Part shown: piece after piece, positions 8,557 to 18,208 of the stretch
Layout of the letters: each line of letters starts with the position of its first letter
How positions within the stretch are numbered: position 1 is the first letter of the stretch
From: Phenylobacterium sp.
GTDB taxonomy: Bacteria > Pseudomonadota > Alphaproteobacteria > Caulobacterales > Caulobacteraceae
Assembly: GCF_004297125.1 (NCBI RefSeq)
Contig: NZ_SCVD01000015.1
Location: 26,469-90,468 of the forward strand
Direction: 5' to 3'
DNA: 64,000 bases
The notes under the pieces: generated by a model
What the model saw: only the letters and a program-made list of their open reading frames with translations
The model's database searches: none
Told to the model about the DNA's origin: nothing
Position numbers and translations under genes: made by a program

Positions 8557-10170
8557 ATGGGGGCAGAGCTGCAGTACGACGTCCTCGTCATCGGAGCCGG
8601 CTTCGGCGGCCTCTACGCCGTCCACCGCTTCGCGGAGCGAGGCCTGAACGTCCTGGGCCTTGAGCAAGCCGACGACGTAGGCGGCGTCTGGTACTGGAAC
8701 CGCTATCCCGGCGCCCGCTGCGACTGCGAGAGCTACTACTACAGCTACTCCTTCGACGCGGCGCTGCAGCAGGACTGGTCGTGGAGCCTGCGCTACTCCG
8801 AACAACCCGAAATCCTGCGCTACCTCGGTCACGTGGCCGACCGCTTCGACCTGCGTCGGCGCTATCGGTTCTCGTCCAGGGTGACCGCCGCCCATTTCGA
8901 CGCGGCGCTAGGCGGTTGGCGCGTCCGTACGGCCGACGGCTTCGAGGCCACCACGCGGGTCCTGGTCACCGCCATGGGTTGCCTGTCGCAGGTCAACTGG
9001 CCCGACATCCCGGGCCTCCGCGACTTCCAGGGACGCCTGCTGCACACCGCCCAGTGGCCGCACGAGCCGGTCGACTTATCCGGCCGCCGCGTCGGCGTGA
9101 TCGGCACCGGCGCCTCTGCGGTGCAGGCCATCCCCCGCATCGCGGATCAGGCGGCGCATCTCACCGTCTTCCAGCGCACCGCCAACTGGGTGCTGCCCGC
9201 GTGGAACCACGCGACCGATCCCGGATTCGAGGCCTGGGTGAAGGTCAACTACGACGACATCCGCGCCCGCTGCCTGGCTTCCGGCGGCGCCGTGCCATTC
9301 GATACGCCGGACCGTTCGGCCCTGGCTGTCAGCGACGAGGAGCGGCAGGCGGTCTACCAGCGGTTCTGGGACCAGGGCGGCATGCGGTTCTTCACCGCCT
9401 TCACCGACCTCTTCACCGACGAGAGTGCGAATGCGACCGCCCAGGCCTTCGTGCGCGAGCACATCCTGCGGACGGTCCGCGACCCCGACACCGCGCGACG
9501 CCTGATCCCCAACGACCATCCGATCGGTGTGAAGCGTCCGCCCCTCGACGACGATTACTACGAGACGTTCAATCGTCCGAATGTGGCCCTGGCCGATGTG
9601 CGCAGCGCGCCCATCCTCCGGATCTCCGGTCGGACCTTGCGTACTGCCGAGGCGGAGTACGAACTGGACGACCTCGTGGTCGCCACCGGCTTCGACGCCA
9701 TCACCGGGGCGCTGCTGGCCATGGACGCGCGCGGGCGCGACGGCGTGCGGTTGGCCGACCGCTGGTCCGAAGGGCCGAAAACCTACCTGGGCCTGGGCGT
9801 CGCGGGCTTCCCCAACCTCTTCACCGTCACGGGCCCGCTGAGTCCCTCGGTGCTCGCCAACATGCCGACGGCGGTGGAGCAACACGTGGACTGGATCGCC
9901 GACTGCCTGGTCCACATGCGCGAGCGCGGCATCGCCACGGTGGAGGCCACCGAGAGCGCCGAGGCGGCCTGGTCAGCCGAGTCGGACGCCGTCGTGGCCC
10001 ACACGCTCTATCCCAAGGCCAACTCCTGGTATTTCGGCGCCAACATTCCCGGGAAGCCCCGCAGCTTCGGCGTCTACGTCGGTGGGTTCGCCACCTATCG
10101 CAAGCGCTGCCTGGAGGTCGCCGCGCGCGGCTACGAGGGCTTCCGCCTCGACGCGGTCCCGAACCGATGA
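8557..10170 (+). CDS. Baeyer-Villiger monooxygenase (FAD/NADPH-dependent)
   Basis: The 537-residue protein carries the first Rossmann motif GAGFGG (13-18), the type I BVMO fingerprint F-x-G-x-x-x-H-x-x-x-W-P as FQGRLLHTAQWP (157-168), and the second nucleotide loop GTGASA nearby. These enzymes insert one oxygen atom next to a ketone carbonyl, giving an ester or lactone, with NADPH and O2. Length and motif order resemble cyclohexanone or steroid monooxygenases. The start is set by GGGAG 8 bp before the ATG. The stop overlaps the ATG of the esterase gene, so the two are translationally coupled: the product ester is probably hydrolysed by the next enzyme. Confidence 0.93.
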   Translation: MGAELQYDVLVIGAGFGGLYAVHRFAERGLNVLGLEQADDVGGVWYWNRYPGARCDCESYYYSYSFDAALQQDWSWSLRYSEQPEILRYLGHVADRFDLRRRYRFSSRVTAAHFDAALGGWRVRTADGFEATTRVLVTAMGCLSQVNWPDIPGLRDFQGRLLHTAQWPHEPVDLSGRRVGVIGTGASAVQAIPRIADQAAHLTVFQRTANWVLPAWNHATDPGFEAWVKVNYDDIRARCLASGGAVPFDTPDRSALAVSDEERQAVYQRFWDQGGMRFFTAFTDLFTDESANATAQAFVREHILRTVRDPDTARRLIPNDHPIGVKRPPLDDDYYETFNRPNVALADVRSAPILRISGRTLRTAEAEYELDDLVVATGFDAITGALLAMDARGRDGVRLADRWSEGPKTYLGLGVAGFPNLFTVTGPLSPSVLANMPTAVEQHVDWIADCLVHMRERGIATVEATESAEAAWSAESDAVVAHTLYPKANSWYFGANIPGKPRSFGVYVGGFATYRKRCLEVAARGYEGFRLDAVPNR

Positions 10171-11081
10171 CCGAGCTGGGCGAACGGCCCATCGACGTGG
10201 TCCGCGCTATGCTCACGTCGCTGCTCGGCGGGCCCGACGCCTCCATCGCCCATCGGCGGGCGCAGGCCGCGCTCTTCGCCGCCAGCCAGCCACCGCCGCC
10301 GCCGGGGCTGCGGATAGCCCCAACCGTCCTGGGCGGCGTGCCGGCCGAGACGATCGAGGTCGAGGAGGACGCCAAACCCCACCTGTTCCTGCACCTGCAC
10401 GGGGGCGGCTACGTCATGGGCGACCCGGGCGGCAGTCGGGGTTTCACCACCGCGCTCGCCCTGGCCACCCGGGCCCGCGTGGTCAGCCTCGACTACCGGC
10501 TCGCGCCCGACCACCCGTTCCCTGCGGCCGTCGACGACGCGCTGGCGGCCTACGCCGACGTGCTGGCGCAGGGCGCCCCCTCCGGGCGCGTCGCCATCGG
10601 TGGCGAGTCCGCCGGCGGCGGACTGACGGTCGCCCTGTTGCTGGCGATCCGCGACGCTGGGCTGCCCCTGCCGGCCTGCGCCGTCGTCATGAGCCCCTGG
10701 GTCGACCTGACGTGCGCCGGCGACTCCTACGACACCCGCGCCGCCCGCGACCCCCTGCTCACGCGGGACGTCCTCCTTGAGATGGCCGACCAGTACCTTG
10801 GCGGCCGCGATCCCCGTTCCCCATTCGCGTCTCCTGCGGGCGCCGATCTGTCGGGTCTGCCGCCGCTGCTGATCCAGGTCGGCGCTGACGAAGTTCTGTT
10901 GGACGACGCCATCGCGCTGGGCAAAGGCGCACAAGCCGCGGGCGTCCGCACCCAGCTGGAAATCTGGCCCGACATGATCCACGTCTGGCAGATGTTCGCT
11001 GGGACCCTTCCGCAAGCCGATGAGGCCATCCAGCGCATCGTTGAGTTCCTCGCTCGGTCCTGGCGGGCTGAAGCTCCCTAG
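10167..11081 (+). CDS. HSL-family alpha/beta-hydrolase (esterase or lactonase)
   Basis: The 304-residue protein has the hormone-sensitive-lipase oxyanion motif HGGG (78-81), nucleophile elbow GESAGG with Ser148, acid Asp241 in GADEVLLDD, and His272 in MIHVW. The ATG overlaps the BVMO stop by 4 bp, so expression is coupled. Together they form a plausible two-step module: ketone to ester or lactone, then hydrolysis to alcohol plus acid. No signal peptide is seen, so it is cytoplasmic. Confidence 0.9.
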   Translation: MTELGERPIDVVRAMLTSLLGGPDASIAHRRAQAALFAASQPPPPPGLRIAPTVLGGVPAETIEVEEDAKPHLFLHLHGGGYVMGDPGGSRGFTTALALATRARVVSLDYRLAPDHPFPAAVDDALAAYADVLAQGAPSGRVAIGGESAGGGLTVALLLAIRDAGLPLPACAVVMSPWVDLTCAGDSYDTRAARDPLLTRDVLLEMADQYLGGRDPRSPFASPAGADLSGLPPLLIQVGADEVLLDDAIALGKGAQAAGVRTQLEIWPDMIHVWQMFAGTLPQADEAIQRIVEFLARSWRAEAP

Positions 11082-11395
11082 GCGGCCCCCGGAGCTTCCA
11101 ACGAGAGGGCCGTAGGGCGCCGGTTGCGGAACTTGGCGCAGGTAGGGAAGGCGGACGCGGATAAAGACGGCGACCACCGCCGCATGGGTTCGGCGTCGGA
11201 CCCTCGAAAGTCTCGCGACCTTCCGCAATCCAGCTGATGTCGAATCACGGTCTCGCCTGAAGCAAAGCAAGTGAAAACGTGCGTAAGCTTCTGACAGTCC
11301 GTCGTATGCGGTAGGGGCCCTGGCAGATGGGCTCGCGTCGCGCGGGACGGTTCGCGCCCACGCCCGCAAGCCAGAACCGGATCAGGAGGGCAGAG
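11082..11395. other. Intergenic region with no recognised gene
   Basis: This 314-bp gap lies between the esterase and the tandem TetR gene. No copy of either operator family was found. Only an AGGAGGG ribosome site at its right end is clear. It presumably carries the promoter of the tandem regulator. Confidence 0.4.
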
Positions 11396-12706
11396 ATGAG
11401 CGGAGCGCCCCTCGGGGACATGGCGGCGCGGCCATCGGATGTGACACTGCAGGGGGGTGTCCGCGATGGCGCCGAGGATGTTGTCGGCCGACATACGCCG
11501 CGGGTCGAGCAGATCCTCTCGGCGGCGACCCGCCTGTTCAACCGCCACACCTTCGCCGGCATGACGATGGAGGCGATCGCCGCGGCGCTCGAGATCACAC
11601 CGAGCACCCTTCACTATCACTTCCCCGACAAGGACACGCTGGTCTTCCGCTGCCACCAGCGCGGCCTGGCCATGTACGCGCGTGAACTCGAGCATGCGGC
11701 CGTCTACGATGTGGACGCCCTCGAGAAGGTGCGGCGCTTCATCCGCCACCGGCTCGCCCCGTCGCGACCACGGATGATCGGCTTCTCAGACCTGGGCTCG
11801 CTCTCCCCTGCGTATCGTCGGATGGTGATGGCCGCACGGCAGCGCAACGTCGACACGCTCGCAGGTCTCATCAAGGCCGGCGTCGACGCCGGCGAGATCG
11901 CCACGTCAGACCCCTACCTCTGCAGCGTGGGCGTGTTCTCGGTGCTGGACTGGATGCCCTACTGGTACTCCGAGCGGGACTACTATTCCCGCCAGGGCGC
12001 GGCCGACATGCTCGACGACCTCCTGACGTACGGCATGCTGCGCCGTGACGCCGAGGTCCCGACATGGCCTTCCCCCCCCGACCTCAGCATGCTGTTCCCG
12101 GATACGTCCGCGGGGCGACGCGAGCTCAAGCGCGATCAATTGCTTCAAGTCGCCACCGAGAGCTTCAACACCCGCGGCGTCGCGGGCACCTCGATGGAGT
12201 TGCTGGCGGGGGACGCCGGCGTGTCCCGCAACGCCTTCTACTACCACGCCAAGGACAAGGCCGCGCTGCTCTACCTCTGCCTCGAGCGGGCGTTCGCCCA
12301 CGAGACCTCGGTGGCGGAGGCGGTGATCGACGCCCACCTACGTCCGCCGATCACAGCCGCGACAGCGGCGATAACCGAGGTCCAGCTGCACCGGGCCTTC
12401 CACCTCCTGCACGCCAGCCCCTACGGACCCAAGTGCACGTTCCACAACGTCAACTATCTCTCGCCCGACGCCCGTGAGGCGGTGATGGCGCTGAACCGCG
12501 CGATCGAGTCGAAGAACCGCGGACGCTACGCCGACTGCATGGACGCGGGCGCCTATCGCAAGCTCGACAGCTTCTTCATGCAGCAGGTGGGTGCGGGGCT
12601 GCGCAATCACCTTCCGCTGTGGGGCAGCCTCACCGCCGGCCGCGATCCAATCACCATCGCCGACAATCACGCCGAGCTCATGCTCCTGGGCCTGAAGCCC
12701 CGCTGA
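11396..12706 (+). CDS. Transcriptional regulator with two fused TetR domains
   Basis: The protein has 436 residues, about twice the usual TetR length. Two DNA-binding domains are visible: one near residues 35-85 (ILSAATRLFNRHTF, then MTMEAIAAALEITPSTLHYHF) and one near 240-290 (QLLQVATESFNTRG, then TSMELLAGDAGVSRNAFYYHA). Each is followed by KD and a helical C-terminal half. One chain may thus bind a whole operator or two half-sites as an intramolecular dimer. AGGAGGG is 5 bp before the ATG. It probably controls the TonB receptor and aldehyde dehydrogenase genes downstream; the inducer is unknown. Confidence 0.85.
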   Translation: MSGAPLGDMAARPSDVTLQGGVRDGAEDVVGRHTPRVEQILSAATRLFNRHTFAGMTMEAIAAALEITPSTLHYHFPDKDTLVFRCHQRGLAMYARELEHAAVYDVDALEKVRRFIRHRLAPSRPRMIGFSDLGSLSPAYRRMVMAARQRNVDTLAGLIKAGVDAGEIATSDPYLCSVGVFSVLDWMPYWYSERDYYSRQGAADMLDDLLTYGMLRRDAEVPTWPSPPDLSMLFPDTSAGRRELKRDQLLQVATESFNTRGVAGTSMELLAGDAGVSRNAFYYHAKDKAALLYLCLERAFAHETSVAEAVIDAHLRPPITAATAAITEVQLHRAFHLLHASPYGPKCTFHNVNYLSPDAREAVMALNRAIESKNRGRYADCMDAGAYRKLDSFFMQQVGAGLRNHLPLWGSLTAGRDPITIADNHAELMLLGLKPR

Positions 12707-12901
12707 TACGCAAAACTGGACGCGGCCTCCGAAGCGACGCGGCCGGCGACCGTCCCATCCCGGCCGCCACCGCCGAGCGCGACCGCCTTGTGCGCCTGCC
12801 AGGAGGGTTCCGGCCCGATTCTGGTCGCCGTGACGAATAGCGCCCGCTGCCACCGGATCTCTAGCCTGCTCCGCAACGAGAACACTTGGGGAGGAGAGAG
12901 C

Positions 12902-15199
12902 GTGGAGCGATCGCGTAACAGGATCTTGCTCGTGGGCGTGGCGGCCGTGGCCCTGCAAGGGAGCGCCGCCTGGGCGCAGGACGGCGCCGAGATCGACGAG
13001 GTCGTCGTCACAGCCCAGAAGCGGGCGCAAGCGGTGGATGATGTCGGCCTGTCGGTCCAGGCGATCAGCGCCGAACAGGCGGCCAATCGGGGCATCAAGG
13101 ATGTTTCCGACCTGGCGCGCCTCGTGCCGGGCTTCACCGCCACCCCGTCGCCCTATGCGACGCCGGTCTATACCCTGCGGGGCGTGGGCCTCTACGACTC
13201 GGGTCTCGCCTCTGCGCCGTCGGTGACCGTCTACGTCGACGAGGCCCCACTGCCCTTTCCGATCATGACCAAGGCGGCGAGCCTCGACATCGAGCGCGTG
13301 GAGGTGCTGAAGGGGCCGCAAGGGACGCTGTTCGGCCAGAGCTCGACCGGTGGCGCGGTGAACTACATCGCCGCCAAGCCCACGCCCGACTTCCGCGCCG
13401 GCGGACAGCTGGAGCTGAACCACTTCGGCCAGGTGGACGCCAGCGGGTTCGCCAGCGGACCGCTGTCGGAGACGCTGGGCGCGCGGCTGGCCGTCCGCGT
13501 CGTCCAGGGCGGCGCCTGGCAGAAGAGCACCTCGCGCGACGACGAACTCGGCGACGCCGACCTCTACGAGGGCCGGCTGTTGGTCGAATGGCGGCCCGCG
13601 GAGGGCACCCGCGTACGGCTCAACGTGAACGGGTTCATCGACCGCTCGGACCCGCTGGCCCCATCGCTGCTGCAGGTCCAGCCGCTGAACCCGGCGCTGC
13701 TCGCGCCCGGATTCGCGGACAGCTACACCGCGCGCGAGCCGAACGACGCCGACTGGCCCGCCGGCCAGCCGCGCATCGACAACAGCTTCTGGCAGGCTGC
13801 CATCCGGGCCGAGCAGGACCTGGGGGACGCGGCGACCCTGACGGTGCTGGTCTCCAAGGCGCGGGCGGAACTCGACCAGGACCTGCCGTTCTCCGGCACT
13901 CCCTTGCCGTACCAGAACCTGAAGGACGTGGGCTATGTCGAGAGCTTCAGCGGCGAGGCGCGGCTGAGCGGCGAGACCGGGGACCTCAATTGGCTGGTCG
14001 GCGTCAGCTACGAGGACTTCGAGGCCGACGACCGGATCCGGTACGACCAGCGCCTCGTCTCCAACCGCCAGCCGCTGCCCTTCGTGCCGCCGTACAAGGA
14101 CGCGGTGACCCGGCTCACCTCCGACGGCGACGGCTGGGCGGCCTTCGGCAACCTCGACTATCGGATTTCGCCGAGCCTCGGCCTGCGGGCCGGCCTGCGT
14201 TACTCCTCGTCCAAAAGCTCCGGGCGCGGCTGCACCTTCGACGACCAGGCCAGCAACGAGCTCGGCCAGTTGATTGAGGTGCTGCAGACGCTGATCGACG
14301 GGACCGCCCAAGCCGTCCCGCCGGGCGGCTGCCTCAGCCTGGACGCCGCCGGCACGCCTTCCGCCGCCAACCTCAAGCTGGACGACGACAATCTGTCATG
14401 GCGCTTCGGCGTCGACTGGAACGTCTCGCCGGACATCCTTGCCTTCGCGAACTACAGCCGGGGGTACAAGGCCGGGATCTTCCCCAACGTCGCTGGCACC
14501 CGCGTCGCGCAGTACGACCCGGCGCAGGCCGAGCGGCTCGACGCCTACGAGGTGGGCGTGAAGGCCTCGCTTCTGGAGCGCCGGCTCCAGTTGAACGTCG
14601 CGGGCTTCTATTACGACTACAAGGACAAGCAGTTCCGCGGGACCGTGCTCGATCCCCTGTTCGGCAAGCTGGAGCGCGAACTGAATATCCCGCGTTCGGA
14701 GGTGCTTGGGCTCGAGGCCGAGGTGACGGCGCGCCCCATGCGGGGCCTCACGCTCACCGGCGGCTTCGTCGTCCTCGACACCAAGGTGACCCGCGACTTC
14801 GAGACCTTCACCTCGGATGGGGTGCTGCTCAACGCCCGTGGCTCGCGGCTGCCGTTCACGCCGAACTGGCAGCTCACCGGAGATGCGGCCTACGAATGGC
14901 CGCTCCGTGACGGCCTGAACGGTTTCGTCGGCGCCGGCTGGACCTACCACAGCGGCGACAACGCCAGCCTGCGCACCGCCACCGTCCGCGCCGATGAATT
15001 CGCGATCAAGGAATACGCCCTTGTCGACCTCCGCGCCGGCGTCGAAGCCGACGACGGGCGCTGGCGGCTGAGCGCCTTCGTGCGCAACGCCGGGAACGCG
15101 TACCACTGGAACACCGTGTTCCGGGTGATCGACGGCTACTTCCGCTACAACGGCCAGCCGCGCACGTTCGGCCTGGCCCTCACCCTCCAAACTCCCTAG
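12902..15199 (+). CDS. TonB-dependent outer-membrane receptor
   Basis: The best start is GTG 12902, preceded by GGAGGAGAGAG. It gives 765 residues with a signal peptide (ILLVGVAAVALQGSAAWAQ), TonB box DEVVVTAQKR, plug motif VEVLKGPQGTLFGQ and a barrel ending GLALTLQTP. Its plug is strikingly like that of the receptor at 32997 (VTVYVDEAPLPFP versus VTVYLDEAPLPYP; both TGGAVNYIAA), so the two are paralogs probably importing related compounds. The aldehyde dehydrogenase gene follows after 17 bp, suggesting an operon that imports and oxidises an aromatic or terpenoid compound. Confidence 0.92.
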   Translation: MERSRNRILLVGVAAVALQGSAAWAQDGAEIDEVVVTAQKRAQAVDDVGLSVQAISAEQAANRGIKDVSDLARLVPGFTATPSPYATPVYTLRGVGLYDSGLASAPSVTVYVDEAPLPFPIMTKAASLDIERVEVLKGPQGTLFGQSSTGGAVNYIAAKPTPDFRAGGQLELNHFGQVDASGFASGPLSETLGARLAVRVVQGGAWQKSTSRDDELGDADLYEGRLLVEWRPAEGTRVRLNVNGFIDRSDPLAPSLLQVQPLNPALLAPGFADSYTAREPNDADWPAGQPRIDNSFWQAAIRAEQDLGDAATLTVLVSKARAELDQDLPFSGTPLPYQNLKDVGYVESFSGEARLSGETGDLNWLVGVSYEDFEADDRIRYDQRLVSNRQPLPFVPPYKDAVTRLTSDGDGWAAFGNLDYRISPSLGLRAGLRYSSSKSSGRGCTFDDQASNELGQLIEVLQTLIDGTAQAVPPGGCLSLDAAGTPSAANLKLDDDNLSWRFGVDWNVSPDILAFANYSRGYKAGIFPNVAGTRVAQYDPAQAERLDAYEVGVKASLLERRLQLNVAGFYYDYKDKQFRGTVLDPLFGKLERELNIPRSEVLGLEAEVTARPMRGLTLTGGFVVLDTKVTRDFETFTSDGVLLNARGSRLPFTPNWQLTGDAAYEWPLRDGLNGFVGAGWTYHSGDNASLRTATVRADEFAIKEYALVDLRAGVEADDGRWRLSAFVRNAGNAYHWNTVFRVIDGYFRYNGQPRTFGLALTLQTP

Positions 15200-15216
15200 C
15201 GGCCAGGAGACAGCCC

Positions 15217-16641
15217 ATGTCCATTCTGCCAGCCGAAACCATCGTCCGCGACGACGCCGACCTTGCGGCGATCCAGCGCCTGGGCCGAGCCTTCGCGGCC
15301 CAGCGGGCGGCCTTCGCCCTCCAGCCGTATCCGTCCGCCGCGGTGCGCCGCCGGCGCATCGCGGCGATCCCGCCCATGATGGAACGGCACCGCGCCCGCA
15401 TCGCCGAGGCCCTCGCGGCGGACTTCGGGTCGCACCCCGTCGGGGCCTCCGACGTCATCGAGGTCAGCGGCCCCATCGCACGCGCCCAGCACGCCTTGGA
15501 CAACCTCGACCGTTGGATGTCCGAAGAGCCGCGCCAGCTGGACGGGGCGCTGTACGGTGATGGAAAGGCGTATGTCCGACCGGCGCCCAAAGGGGTGGTA
15601 GGCAACATCGTGCCCTGGAACTTCCCCTTCGACATCGCCGTCGGGCCGCTCGTCGACATGCTGGCGGCAGGCAACAACGTCATCATCAAGCCCTCCGACT
15701 ACACGCCCGCCTCCGCGACCCTGCTGGCGGAGATGATCGCCGAAACCTTCGATCCCACCGAGGTGGACGTGGCCGTCGGCGGCCTGCAGCTGGCCCAGGC
15801 CTTCCCCGAGCTGCCGTGGGATCATCTGCTCTACACGGGCAGCCCCGGGATCGGCCGCAAGGTGATGAGCGCGGCGGCGGAGAACCTCACGCCCGTCACG
15901 CTCGAACTCGGCGGCAAGTGTCCGGCCCTGTTCCTGCCGGGCGCAGTGGACACGCAGGGCGTGGAGCAACTGATCGGGGTCAAGCTGATCAAGAACGGCC
16001 AGATGTGCATCTCGATCGACTACTGCCTGGTCCCCGAAGACGACGTCGAGGCCTTCGTGAAGATCGTCGCCGACTACATGGCGCGCGAACTCCCCGGATA
16101 TTCCCAGACCTCGAATTGCACGGGCATCATCTCGGAACGGCACCTCGACCGGCTGCGCGGCATGCTGGAAGAAGCGCGGCTCGCCGGCGCACGCATCGTT
16201 CCCACCGAATCCGAGGCCGAACCGGACTACGTTCGCCGCCGTATGCCGCTCACGCTGGTCGTCGATCCGCCCGCCGACCTTCGGTTGATGCGCGAGGAGG
16301 TATTCGGACCCATCCTGGCGATCCTTCCCTACCGCACGGTCGATGCGGCGCTCGAACACATCAATCGTGGCAGCCATCCGCTCGGCGTCTATGTTTATGC
16401 GCGGGACACTAAGGCGGCGCTGCAAGTCCTCGACCGGACCCGCTCGGGGGGCGGCGTAATCAACGGCTGCGCCCTGCATGGCGCGATCCCATCCCTTGGC
16501 TTCGGCGGCGTCGGGGAGAGCGGCATGGGTCGCCACCATGGCGTGGACGGCTTCCGGGAATTCTCCAACCCCCGCGGCATCGTCCTCCGCGCCCGGAAGG
16601 ACAACGCCCAGGTATTCTGTCCGCCGTATGCGGTGGAGTGA
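15217..16641 (+). CDS. Aldehyde dehydrogenase, coniferyl-aldehyde-dehydrogenase-like
   Basis: The 474-residue protein has the class-3-like ALDH catalytic set: Asn135 in PWNFPF, Lys158 in IIKPS, Glu230 in TLELGGK and nucleophile Cys264 in NGQMC. The overall length, short N-terminus and GFGGVGESGMGRHHG region resemble coniferyl aldehyde dehydrogenases, which oxidise aromatic or long-chain aldehydes to acids with NAD(P). It lies 17 bp behind the TonB receptor, so probably acts on the imported compound. Exact substrate is not determinable; fatty or aryl aldehydes are equally possible. Confidence 0.85.
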   Translation: MSILPAETIVRDDADLAAIQRLGRAFAAQRAAFALQPYPSAAVRRRRIAAIPPMMERHRARIAEALAADFGSHPVGASDVIEVSGPIARAQHALDNLDRWMSEEPRQLDGALYGDGKAYVRPAPKGVVGNIVPWNFPFDIAVGPLVDMLAAGNNVIIKPSDYTPASATLLAEMIAETFDPTEVDVAVGGLQLAQAFPELPWDHLLYTGSPGIGRKVMSAAAENLTPVTLELGGKCPALFLPGAVDTQGVEQLIGVKLIKNGQMCISIDYCLVPEDDVEAFVKIVADYMARELPGYSQTSNCTGIISERHLDRLRGMLEEARLAGARIVPTESEAEPDYVRRRMPLTLVVDPPADLRLMREEVFGPILAILPYRTVDAALEHINRGSHPLGVYVYARDTKAALQVLDRTRSGGGVINGCALHGAIPSLGFGGVGESGMGRHHGVDGFREFSNPRGIVLRARKDNAQVFCPPYAVE

Positions 16642-16935
16642 CGCGTCCCCGGCGGGCGGCGACGCTCATCGCGGAGACGCGGCAGCCTACGGGCAATCGC
16701 GACCGCGTTCCTCGGGACGCTGGCCGAGCGGCTGATCTGCGACGACCTAGAAGAAGTAACTAGGTCCCTCGAGCGCCTCGGGCAGCGAGCGTCGGCTTTC
16801 GGCGAGGCCCACGAGACGGGGTTCGACCCGGCTCTGTCGTCGGTGATGTCCGCTTCCTAGCCGATCGCTGTGGACCGACCGGCGCGGCAGGAACGCACCA
16901 ATCCCGGAGTTTGGGTTATTGCCAGCTCGAGCGCC

Positions 16936-17030
16936 TTCCGGCGAAGTGGATACCGGTTCGCCGCCAGAAGGCGCGACAAAGCAAAGACCTGGAGCGCAGC
17001 TCCGATTCAATCGGAGCGAATAGCGCTCCA
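16936..17030. repeat. Dispersed alphaproteobacterial-type intergenic repeat with terminal hairpin
   Basis: The stretch begins near CCTTCCGGCGAAGTGG and ends in a nested palindrome: outer arms GGAGCGC (16991-16997) and GCGCTCC (17023-17029), inner arms GCTCCGATT (16999-17007) and AATCGGAGC (17009-17017) around a single C. From memory, closely similar sequence is scattered between genes in many Rhizobiales and Caulobacterales genomes. It has no ORF and may be a non-autonomous element. The rest of the 16642-17142 gap holds nothing I recognise. Confidence 0.55.
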
Positions 17031-17142
17031 GCGGACCTCCGATCGCCCCGAAGAGTCGCGTCGGCCGGCGCGGCACGGCTCGCGTTCCCCGGCTCAGCGC
17101 GGTAGGGTGACTCCTTACAGAACCTCGTGGAAGGAGCGCATC

Positions 17143-17796
17143 ATGTCGGTCCGTATGGCCACCAGTTTCCCCCCCATGATTATCGTCGCCGCAGCAATGG
17201 CCGTTGCCAGCTCCGCCGGCGCAGCAACCTTTACCTTCGACGAGGATCCCTTCGCGGGATCGACGGCACTGACCACGCCGGGCAGGCAGATAGTGGGCGG
17301 CGAGCCTTTCCTCGTCTTCGATCCGACAGCCGACGAGATCCTGATCGCGCCTGCGGTGTTCGGAGTGACCCCGCCGATCCTGGCCTTCAACGGCCTGGCG
17401 GCCGATCTGACGGCCGGATTCAACCTGGTCGTGCTGCGCGACCTGGACGCGGACCCCGTAGCGGCTGGGAACCAGATGGCCGCGGGCCTGGCGGCGAACC
17501 TGATCGCAGATGCCGTCACCGTCGACGGAGCGGGGTTCTTCTTTTACTTCAACTCCGGATTGGACCTGGTCCGGCTCGTCTACTCCACCAACCTCAGCGA
17601 CAACACGGCCGACCTGAAGGTCCTCGCGCGGTTCACCAATCTCTCCGGGGCGGCGGGCGCCGCGGCGATGGCGGAGATCGGTCCGCAGGTGTCCGCCGTC
17701 CCGGAGCCAGCCGTTTGGGGGATGATGCTGGCGGGCTTCGGCCTGGCGGGATCAGCCCTGCGACGCCGCCGCCACGCCGTCCGATACCGGATCTGA
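17143..17796 (+). CDS. PEPxxW-CTERM sorting-domain exported protein
   Basis: From the ATG at 17143 (AAGGAG site) the protein has 217 residues. A signal peptide ends near SSAGA-ATF. The C-terminus has the motif VPEPAVWGMMLAGFGLAG followed by the basic tail ALRRRRH, which is the PEP-CTERM signal recognised by exosortase and processed at the outer surface. The middle (FTFDEDPFAG onward) has no recognised domain. Proteins of this type are secreted or surface-attached and often linked to exopolysaccharide. No exosortase gene is visible in this window. Confidence 0.82.
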   Translation: MSVRMATSFPPMIIVAAAMAVASSAGAATFTFDEDPFAGSTALTTPGRQIVGGEPFLVFDPTADEILIAPAVFGVTPPILAFNGLAADLTAGFNLVVLRDLDADPVAAGNQMAAGLAANLIADAVTVDGAGFFFYFNSGLDLVRLVYSTNLSDNTADLKVLARFTNLSGAAGAAAMAEIGPQVSAVPEPAVWGMMLAGFGLAGSALRRRRHAVRYRI

Positions 17797-18208
17797 GCGC
17801 AGAGCCGGTCGGGTCCGATTTGCATCGATATTGTTGATTTAGTTGGGGGAAGATCTGGCGAGAGTTCCCTCCTTGGCCTTTGGACGAGATGGCCTGGGTC
17901 TCTAGGCGGCCGCCCGCAGGCGGCGGATCGGTGGTCGGGACAGTCGTGGTCAAGGGGTTGAGAGCGCCGCGGGTGGCGGGGCTCTGAGCGTGGCGAGTTT
18001 CCGCAGGTTCTCACCCGCACGGGCAAGTCGAAGAACATTTCCTTCTTCGGATGGCGGGGCCAGGAAGGCGGTCAACGGCTCCGGGCCGACGATCGAAAGG
18101 AACTCTGAATCGTCGCGGATGAACACCGTCGCGCGCCCGGTTTTGCATGTATAACAATGTGTTAACGGTCTTTAGCCGGATTTTCCGAGACCGGCTGAAA
18201 CCGGCTAC
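17797..18208. other. Intergenic region with no recognised gene
   Basis: Between the PEP-CTERM gene and the tRNA-like fragment I see only short frames without family resemblance. A sequence near 18151 resembles the ATAAC/GTTA arms but has a 5-bp centre, so it is not counted as an operator. Confidence 0.35.

Noticed and set aside
12338..14311. 657-codon minus-strand frame opposite the second TonB receptor
   Set aside because: Same reason: no domain-like sequence and complete overlap with a real gene.
16747..17076. Minus-strand frame of 109 codons in the ALDH/PEP-CTERM gap
   Set aside because: It runs across the palindromic repeat and has no family resemblance or ribosome site.
18151..18167. 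ATAAC/GTTAAC pair near the tRNA fragment considered as a ninth TetR operator
   Set aside because: Centre is 5 bp, not 4, and no gene of that cluster is adjacent.
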